From the NCBI GenBank assembly GCA_009801015.1, contig VHZZ01010126.1:6299-31653 (forward strand): DNA of 25,355 nucleotides, read 5' to 3'. The notes beneath the pieces are model-generated. The model saw only the letters and a list, made by a program, of their open reading frames with translations. It searched no databases and was not told the origin of the DNA. This document shows, piece after piece, positions 20,001-25,355 of the stretch. The DNA comes from Silene noctiflora. Taxonomy: Eukaryota > Streptophyta > Magnoliopsida > Caryophyllales > Caryophyllaceae. Within the stretch, counting starts at the first letter, position 1. Each line of letters begins with the position of its first letter. A program made the position numbers and the translations under genes.

Positions 20001-22202
20001 CATTTTTGTAGGCAATCATGACAATAGTTCTCATTTATGCTTGTTTGGCTAATAGAAACTTGTGTAACTCAGACATGGGTATAGGTGTTGGAAACGGGTA
20101 CATATCAGCATTTATTTTTGGACGTTGGACAAAAATGACGATAGAGTGTGAACACATCTTCAAACATAAATATATTTGTGAAATTTGAATATATGGTGTT
20201 TTCTTGTAGTGAAATAGAGAGATCTTTGTGAAGTAAGGCTTAAAATCATTTACTATCAATCTATCATACAAATGATTTACACAAATTTCTGCGGCCCTCC
20301 CTATTTGGCATTCCAAAGTGAAGTGTGGGATTGGTAGATGTCCGGAACAGATTTCATACCCATATCCCTGAGTGTCTTGTCAAACATGGGTACAAGTGTA
20401 CAACCCTAGATTTGAAGAGTCAATTTAACACTATCGACAACTTTTGTAGTCTTTTTGGCTGTATTTTTACAGAATAAATAAATATTTTATGGGTGATTTG
20501 TGTATTTGTTTTGATGTTTCTTAATATTGGTTAGAAGCCTCTCGTCATCATTTTTGTTTCAGTGCACAAAATGTTGGATCCATCATATGGTTGTAGAGAC
20601 CATATTCGACCCTCACACCTGTTGTACCTTGTTTGACTATTTATAATATTGCTTTGCGTATTATTTACTGAATGTGTTTCGGGTTTACAGTGATTGTGTA
20701 AGATGCATATTTCTTCTTCAAACCTCGCTTCAAGCACTGCTCCACTGCCTGGAGCATTTAAGTACCGATACAACAGACAAAAAGGGCTATTTCACCTGGG
20801 AAGTAGAAGAGGGAGTTAAATGCGCCAGTTATCTCAGAAGAGTTTATGAAGAGGTAAGTCTTTATTATCGACGAGTATCTTCACCTCATGAAATTTTATT
20901 TTCTAATATATTACCCTTCACTTAGCTACTTTTTAACTATAATTTGTAATTGCATATATTTTGAATTCATACGAATCCTAATATTCACAATGCTTTGGCT
21001 TTGGAATATGGTGGCAGTAAAGCAAGTAGCTCACTAAACTATCGATTTTTTCTATATTTTTATCACTGGTCATCCGGAAATGCACACATCTTCCCTCTTA
21101 CCCTATCTTGCATAGACAAGAGTGTCTAAAGGCATTGGATTTAAGTTATCGTTGTCGTTATGTATTTTTTCATTTGACAGCTAATTTTTGGTCTGATTAT
21201 CAATTTATCATTATATTTCGCTAGACTAAAATTGAGCATTTTCTTGTTTCTTCACTTTCCTGTAATTAGAACTGCAAGGTGTCGTATATAACCATGGCCG
21301 TCCATTGGTATCTGCCAAATGACCTTAGTTTAAACACGGCTACATCATGATTATGTTGATGTTTAACGTGTCAGATTTACACCCTTATTTGGATATGATA
21401 TCCCTTGCAGTTTCTTAACATCTCTTCAATTTGATTGTTTGCAGATTCGACAGCAGAAAGACGTATTTGGCCAGCATGGCTTCAAGTTCCTATCTGATTA
21501 CATATGCGTATTTTCGGGATATGGGTTGCTCAAACATGGACTGAAAAGGTATTTCTCTCATCTTTTTACAGTGACTAAAAAATTATCTTCTCTCCTTTTA
21601 ATCAAAGTGTTGCTAATCCTTTTTTTCCCTACTCGTTCGCAGGGAAGTAGATGAAGCTTTAAGGCCAGGAATCTATGCTCTGATAGATATTTGCTCACCA
21701 GATGATCTTCAACATCTTCACACAGTATTTGGAGGTAATTGCTTACCATTTTACATGATCTGCAAGATTAAAGGCATGAATCTTGTAAAAAAAGTCGCTG
21801 GTCTGTTCGATCTTGAATCATTTCCATTTTCCAATAGTGTCAAAGGTTTTTGGTTCTAGACAATGACGGAATAAAGCAAAATTGGTCATTAAATTGATTG
21901 CACTTTTCTTATAAAGTAGCGTTTGATGGAATTTTCGACACAATTTTCATTGGAGTCATCCTAAAACAATCTTTACGTCTTTGTAAAACAGAGGTAACCC
22001 TGAAAGATAGATAAATCTGACCACCTCCTGACTAACCGTTAAAGAAACTCTTTGAAGACGGGTAGCGTAGTGTTGTCTTGTTTTGTTTTGTGTCTGATCT
22101 GACTTTTATGACGGCGTTATTGCAGAGGGTCCTCGAAGAAGCACCTTAGCGAGCTTGAAGCATGATTACGAACACAATTTCAAGTACGGAGGCAAAGTGT
22201 GA
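11056..22202 (+). CDS. URB2/Npa2-like nucleolar pre-rRNA processing protein, ten exons
   Basis: Exons are 11056-11339, 12352-13969, 14948-16351, 16758-17104, 17479-19136, 19549-19981, 20691-20853, 21445-21548, 21643-21734 and 22126-22202. All introns are GT-AG and the phases agree throughout, giving 6180 bases (2059 residues plus TGA). Urb2/Npa2 is a large helical nucleolar protein required for early 60S pre-ribosome assembly and 27S pre-rRNA processing, working with Npa1/Urb1-type partners. Residues 1-40 are a Lys-rich tail with probable nuclear/nucleolar signals (KKKKMKNSNKRK). Exon 1 ends in WRNLELALSIQSKEI, joined to KKVELIFDFVI. The middle is helix-rich and low in recognised domains. The Urb2/Npa2 C-terminal domain spans about residues 1840-2050 (LYAASCRLLWTVVKHHKR, YLRRVYEEIRQQKDVFGQHG, LRPGIYALIDICS, SLKHDYEHNFKYGGKV). 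The length matches the roughly 2000-residue plant proteins. For exon 4, the acceptor at 16756-16757 keeps frame (DQR-FVCRYIVSR); the nearer AG at 16767-16768 does not. Confidence 0.93.
11548..11712. mobile_element. hAT-type MITE in URB2 intron 1
   Basis: This 165-bp element is flanked by a perfect 8-bp direct repeat, TTTGGGAA (11540-11547 and 11713-11720). Its left end is CGGTGGCGGAACCAGGA. The reverse of its right end is CAGTGGTTGCGCCAGGCAGGA, giving imperfect terminal inverted repeats of about 17 bases. The 8-bp target duplication and the GTGGCGGA-CCAGGA terminus fit the hAT superfamily. It has no coding capacity. Confidence 0.75.
12206..12292 (+). repeat. SINE-like repeat, 3' fragment (copy D)
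   Basis: The segment GCATTGGACCCCTTGT, then CACCATTTGCTGTAGCCC, TTGAGGCACTAGGGTAG and a TTTTGTTA tail matches the 3' half of copies A and B in the same order and orientation. The 5' half is missing or too diverged for me to trace. Confidence 0.5.
13970..14947. other. URB2 intron 2
   Basis: This is a 978-base intron between 'GELRQ' and 'VNLALF'. Apart from SINE-like copy B near its left end it shows only AT-rich sequence, with a T-rich tract directly before the TTTTGTAG acceptor. No gene was seen. Confidence 0.7.
14115..14340 (+). repeat. SINE-like dispersed repeat, copy B
   Basis: This is the best-preserved copy in the window. It carries CTCACTAAAGTGGCTGCG, GAAGTAGCGGTCCTTTGATG, CGACACAATTTTCAT, GGGTCATTCGGAAACAACC, CTCTTTGTGTTGCC, a TGTACATCTGTC block, CTCGCAATTTGAGGGAGCC, TTGAGGCACTGGGGTAACG and a GTTGTTATTGTTG tail. 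The tail and the overall length of about 220 bp fit a plant SINE. The orientation is the same as in copies A, C and D. Confidence 0.6.
16352..16757. other. URB2 intron 3
   Basis: This is a 406-base T-rich intron. No repeat or gene was recognised. The open frame of exon 3 reads about 12 codons into it before a stop, and a second AG lies 11 bases past the chosen acceptor. Confidence 0.65.
17105..17478. other. URB2 intron 4
   Basis: This 374-base intron carries an 11-base C run (17164-17174) and otherwise ordinary AT-rich sequence. No gene or mobile element was seen. Confidence 0.65.
19137..19548. other. URB2 intron 5
   Basis: This is a 412-base intron. The phrase GTCCATGAATAAA occurs twice (about 19301 and 19334), a small local duplication. 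Otherwise nothing is recognisable. Confidence 0.65.
19982..20690. other. URB2 intron 6
   Basis: This 709-base intron contains paired motifs, ACATGGGTATAGG near 20073 and AACATGGGTACAAG near 20383, around GTGTTGGAAACGGGTAC and ATACCCATATCCCTGAGTGTC. They suggest an old inverted-repeat MITE of the GTGTC/GGGTAC type. I could not define its ends or a target duplication. No gene was seen. Confidence 0.45.
20854..21444. other. URB2 intron 7
   Basis: This is a 591-base AT-rich intron with no gene and no repeat that I can name. Confidence 0.6.
21863..22095 (+). repeat. SINE-like dispersed repeat, copy C
   Basis: This diverged copy lies in URB2 intron 9. Shared blocks with copy B are GACGGAATAAAGCAAAA, AAAGTAGCG-TTTGATG, TTTCGACACAATTTTCATT, GTCATCC-AAAACAA, CTTT-GTCTTTG, ATCTGACCACCTCCT, and a tail of GGGTAGCGTAGTGTTGTC followed by TTGTTTTG. 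It ends about 30 bases before the last exon. Confidence 0.5.
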
Positions 22203-22294
22203 GGAGATGAGAAGAGTTACTGATAACAGTTGCATCATTATAAATCTGTCAGCAGAATTTGTATCAAAATTTTGTAGCTTTCTATTTTATCAAA

Positions 22295-22481
22295 CAAAGC
22301 GTCTTCCTTGTGACGGGTCGGTATTTGTGACGGGTAATGTCACTCACAAAACGAATAAAGCAAAAGGTGGGGGCACCCCTCCACTTGCTTTCCTCTCTCC
22401 TCTTATGGGTCTTTTGTCTCACAATTTGGTACCCGTCTTCTCAAAGTGACGGATACCTTCCGTCACAAATGAGAATTGTCC
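22295..22481. mobile_element. Mutator-like MITE in the URB2 3' region
   Basis: This 187-bp element is flanked by a perfect 9-bp direct repeat, TTTATCAAA (22286-22294 and 22482-22490), the usual size for Mutator-like elements. Internal inverted repeats start about 13 bases from each end: TTGTGACGGGTCGGTATTTG on the left and CCTTCCGTCACAA on the right, with GACGGGTA and TACCCGTC further in. The outermost bases match poorly. It starts only about 90 bases after the URB2 stop codon, so it probably contributes to the 3' UTR. Confidence 0.6.
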
Positions 22482-22504
22482 TTTATCAAATGCCTTGTAC
22501 AATA

Positions 22505-22764
22505 CTTCCCCCGTTCCAATCAATTGTATGCGTTTGTTTTGTACACGTATATCTGTTCGCTTTTTTGTCCATATTTGGTTAAATATTACTAAAAAATATA
22601 AAAAATTGATATTCATAATATACTGGCTAAGACAATTAAAATAAGATCTCATATGACTATCTTATATGTTATACTCTGTATATTAGAAGTCGTATTGAAA
22701 ATTCTCTTTACTTATTACTGGTGCCTAAAAAGTAAACATATAGAATTTAAGGAAAAGGAGGTAG
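22505..22764. mobile_element. Stowaway-like MITE downstream of URB2
   Basis: The left end, CTTCCCCCGTTCCAATCA, and the reverse of the right end, CTACCTCCTTTTCC, are diverged versions of the CTCCCTCCGTCCC Stowaway terminus. TA is present on both sides (22503-22504 and 22765-22766). The interior, about 260 bp, is AT-rich and non-coding. Confidence 0.5.
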
Positions 22765-22771
22765 TATAGAC

Positions 22772-23118
22772 CTAGGTAGCACCAAAACGGACACGGACAC
22801 GACACGGCAACCCATAAAATTTAGGACACGGGACACGCTATTTAAATTTAATAAAATATATAATTTATGGTTATAAATAACGTATAATTTTATTTTTTTA
22901 ATGTATTTCATATTAAATTTAAATAAGTGAAGGTAAAATTTGACTTTGTCAATAATTAATTCTCATTTCCCACCCAATCCCATCTTCTAATCAATTTCTT
23001 TTGACATTTTATTCCTCGTCTAAACTATAACATGTTTAGAAGTGTGTCCGGCGAGTGTCGGGTGTTCAGGTGTCGGACACGGGACGGCTAGTTAGGAGGA
23101 GTGTCCGTGCTACCTAGG
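22772..23118. mobile_element. hAT-like MITE with ACCTAGG / CACGGACAC ends
   Basis: The left end reads CTAGGTAGCACCAAAACGG and the reverse of the right end reads CCTAGGTAGCACGGACAC. TATAGAC is repeated directly on both sides (22765-22771 and 23119-23125). The arms are rich in GGACACGG and GTGTCCGG motifs that could fold back on each other, around an AT-rich core of about 200 bases. A 7-8 base duplication suggests hAT. The exact first base is ambiguous because C is shared between the duplication and the terminus. Confidence 0.6.
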
Positions 23119-23329
23119 TATAGACTCGGTGCAAAATTACAAATGAAAATGTGATGGGAAAATGCATAAAATAATGGGTCCTTCTAATGCGGCTGTTCTA
23201 CACTTTGTGCCACAGGCCTATATAACAAATGCACAAAAAAAAGGTAAACAAAGAATAAGATAAACAAATGAATGTAACGGGGAATAACTGATTTATGTAA
23301 TGACAATTAGATATGGTAAAGGGAATTCG

Positions 23330-23625
23330 ACTCGAAAAAGCTGACCCGAAACCCGAAATTGACCCGTACTACATCATCCGAATGTGACCCAAAATCGAAT
23401 TAACCTGACCCGACTCAAAAATGACCCGAACTTTCTTGACCCGTAACTCGGGTTGGCAACGGGTCTGGTCCTGTAAGACCCGGACCCGGACCCGAGTAAC
23501 CTACATTGGACCACCCATACCCGACCCATACCCTAAAGGGTCTAAAATCAATGGACCCATACCCATACCCGACGGGTCTAGGTCCGGGTTGAGTCTACCC
23601 TCAGGTCTGCTTGAGGAAGACCCTG
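23330..23625. repeat. Degenerate GACCCG / CCCGAA array
   Basis: GACCCG and its reverse CGGGTC recur many times at irregular spacing, giving a locally GC-rich stretch inside AT-rich DNA. A segment starting near 23450, GGGTTGGCAACGGGTC, resembles the terminal region of some plant hAT elements, but no matching right end was found. The open frame 23421-23642 is a by-product of this repeat and not a gene. Confidence 0.55.
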
Positions 23626-23889
23626 AACAAAATTTTCCTTGAGAATTCATTTGGCAGTAGCTACTGTCTACTGCTGGAAAAGCCCCAAACTCCTCAAATT
23701 CATCAATTTTGCTCTTTCTCGTTAGTAGTCATTCAATCTTGTAACTAAAAAAGTCATTCATCAAATTGTTTACAAAGCTTCAAATGAAATTACAAAGTCT
23801 TAACAAAAGTATTATTACAAAGTCTTAACAAAGTCCTTAATTCTCTTATAATTACCAAACATAAAGAAATTGTCTAACAAACATAATCC

Positions 23890-24091
23890 TTAAACAAGAC
23901 ATGACGGATCATATAGCTCCTCCTCTTCCATGTCATCAATTGGAATATCATCAGCATCCTAAGAAAAAGGTAAAAAGACATCATAAAGATTAAAAAGCAA
24001 ACAAGACACAAGTTAATACCATATCGATTTTATCGATAATGTCTCCCTCAACTTCCGAGTCCTCGTTGATGGTTGTACTAGTCCCTTCCAT
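23890..24091 (-). pseudogene. Possible transposase C-terminal remnant (two exons)
   Basis: On the minus strand, 24091-24020 encodes an acidic segment (EDSEVEGDIIDKIDM). It ends at a plausible GT donor (24019-24018). A plausible CTTAG acceptor leads into 23958-23890, encoding DADDIPIDDMEEEELYDPSC and a TAA stop. The joined frame is open. Acidic tails like this occur at the C termini of plant hAT/BED-type transposases, and the flanking GGCAACGGGTC-type sequence is also hAT-like. With only about 47 residues and no catalytic motif, the identification is weak; it could equally be a chance frame. Confidence 0.25.
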
Positions 24092-24199
24092 GTCACCTAT
24101 GTCGGACCCTAATGACCCGACCCAGAACCTATGAGTTAGACCCTAATGGGTCGGGTTTCGGTCTACATTTTTGAGACCCGAACGGGTATAGGTCTTAGT

Positions 24200-24375
24200 A
24201 AAATAATTCACGACCCCGACCTAAAAATGACCCCATCCGAAACGACCAAACCCGAAAACAATCCGACAAAGCATAACTCTGATTGAACTGAAAATACTTG
24301 GAATGACCTTTTCTCTCTTAATTCATTGACCCGACCCGAAATAACTCGACCCGCTTAACCCGGAACAGACCTGAA
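24200..24375. repeat. Second degenerate GACCCG / CCGAAA array
   Basis: Motifs such as GACCCC, CCGACC, CCCGAAAACA, GACCCGACCCGAA and CTCGACCCGC recur across this stretch. It is the same kind of array as 23330-23625. The region between the two arrays holds the possible transposase remnant. Confidence 0.5.
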
Positions 24376-24410
24376 CCCTACCCAATTGACCCATGTGTCA
24401 TGTCTAATTA

Positions 24411-25263
24411 TACACTCCATTTTGAACCGTTCGGGAGAAGGTATCGGGTTGATTATCTTTTTCTCCCGGTTTTTCCACCACGTGTCAAGGGTCACTTCAG
24501 AATTTACCTTATTCAAATTCAGTCCCAAATAACAAGTATTAAACCACTTTCAAGGAGGATCCGATTTCCGTCTTAAACTGGTTTATCGCACACCGATAGA
24601 CCTAAATGTCATACGTTGCTCCTCCAAATATGTGAGGGCACTTTGTCTGACCCGAGAAACCGTCTTTGTGATTTGCGGACATTTTTGTTCCAGGACACTG
24701 AAATCACGAAAACCGTCTATTATACACCACATTTTTCGCCGTTCGAGAGGCCGTATCGAGCCGTTTTTATTCCTCTCTCGGTTTTTTTGCCACGTGTCCA
24801 GATTCACTTCAAAAGTTACCCTATTCAAATTCAGCCCAAATAACAAGTATTAAACCATTTTTAACGAGGATCTAATTTTTGTCTTAAATTGGTTTATCGC
24901 ACTCCAATAACCATAATTTTTTTTCTGTTGCTCCTCAAAATTTATGGTCCCCTTTGTCTGAACCGATAAACCGTCTGTCAAATTTACGGACATTTTTGTT
25001 TCGAGACCCTAAATCCTGAATACCGTGTATTTATACACTCCATATTGAACCGTTCGGGAGGCCTATCGTGTCGTGTGTCTTTTTCTCCGGTCTTTCTACC
25101 ATTTATCTAGGTTCGCTTCAAAACTTACCCTATTCGATTTTAGCCCCAAATAATAAGTATTAAACCAATTTCAATGTGTATCCGATTTTCACCCGAGACT
25201 GGTTTATCTCACATCAATAGCCTCAAATGTCACCCATTGATCCTCAAAATTTGTGAGGGCGTT
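24411..25263. repeat. Tandem repeat of about 311 bp, 2.7 copies
   Basis: Units start at about 24411, 24723 and 25034, spaced 312 and 311 bases. Shared blocks in order are TATACAC-CCAT, CCGTTCGGGAG, CCACGTGTC, TCACTTCA-AA-TTACC, TATTCAAATTCAG-CC, AAATAACAAGTATTAAACCA, CTGGTTTATCGCAC, CTCCTCAAAATTTGTGAGGG, TTTGTCTGA and GGACATTTTTGTT. Identity between units is moderate. It could be a dispersed satellite fragment or the internal tandem array that some Ty3/gypsy elements carry near the 3' LTR. The overlapping open frames at 24583-24853 are not genes. Confidence 0.75.
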
Positions 25264-25355
25264 TGATGCGTGCATTTTACATAGACTTTACGGTCCATTT
25301 TAGCACGCATTTCTATGTCAATTAGGTGATTTATTATCACTTTATGCCCCGAATA
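25264..25355. mobile_element. Possible start of an LTR retrotransposon (partial)
   Basis: The third unit of the 311-bp repeat stops abruptly after GTGAGGGCGTT, where the other units continue with CTTTGTCTGA. New sequence starts with TGATGCGTGCATTTTACATA. TG is the canonical first dinucleotide of an LTR, and TGATG-style starts are common in plant LTRs. The window ends 92 bases later, so no CA end, primer-binding site or coding domain can be seen. Confidence 0.35.

Noticed and set aside
894..22202. The three genes as a functional cluster or new system
   Set aside because: PPR, ERD2-like and URB2-like proteins act in different compartments and are common unlinked plant genes. Nothing in spacing or orientation suggests co-function.
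22162..22582. Open frames after the URB2 stop
   Set aside because: They lie in the last exon in the wrong frame and in the Mutator-like MITE.
23421..23642. 73-codon open frame
   Set aside because: It is translation of the GACCCG array, rich in Pro, Asp, Gly and Ser with no domain.
24583..24853. Three overlapping open frames of 73-87 codons on both strands
   Set aside because: They lie in the 311-bp tandem repeat and are not conserved between its units.
1..25355. tRNA, rRNA, CRISPR or phage-type features
   Set aside because: I looked for a clover-leaf, conserved rRNA blocks and spaced repeats and found none. The only regular repeats are transposon-derived or the 311-bp array.

Overview
This window is nuclear DNA from a flowering plant. 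It contains three complete protein genes with plant-type structure: GT-AG introns, AT-rich spacers, and introns and flanks full of small transposable elements. The proteins are closest to eudicot families. The style of the small repeats, such as TAAGACGG foldbacks and TGTGACGG elements, reminds me of Caryophyllales genomes, but that is an impression from memory. There is no sign of bacterial, viral or organellar DNA.

Layout. Bases 1-893 are AT-rich spacer with a Helitron-type 3' end on the minus strand near base 60. An intronless PLS-class pentatricopeptide repeat (PPR) gene lies at 894-3083 (+). Tail to tail with it, at 8185-3833 (-), is a six-exon gene for an ERD2-like (HDEL-receptor family) membrane protein of 272 residues. 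I rebuilt it exon by exon; it has a 2.2-kb first intron. Its upstream region carries a short Helitron (8448-8806) with a foldback element inside it. A decayed, 5'-truncated LINE (9739-10690, minus strand) with poly(A) and a recognisable target-site duplication ends about 365 bases before the next gene.

The main gene is a ten-exon URB2/Npa2-like gene (11056-22202, +). Its exons join without a frame break to 2059 codons, ending in the conserved Urb2/Npa2 C-terminal domain of 60S ribosome biogenesis factors. Its introns and 3' flank hold several SINE-like copies, a hAT-type MITE, a Mutator-like MITE just after the stop codon, and an adjacent Stowaway-like plus hAT-like pair.

Bases 23300-25355 are repeat-rich: degenerate GACCCG arrays around a probable transposase remnant, then nearly three copies of a roughly 311-bp tandem repeat, broken at 25264 by what looks like the start of an LTR retrotransposon.

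The three genes do separate housekeeping jobs: organelle RNA metabolism, an early-secretory-pathway membrane protein, and nucleolar pre-rRNA processing. Nothing suggests that they form one system. The novelty lies in the nested and clustered small mobile elements and in the rebuilt gene models, not in an unknown pathway.
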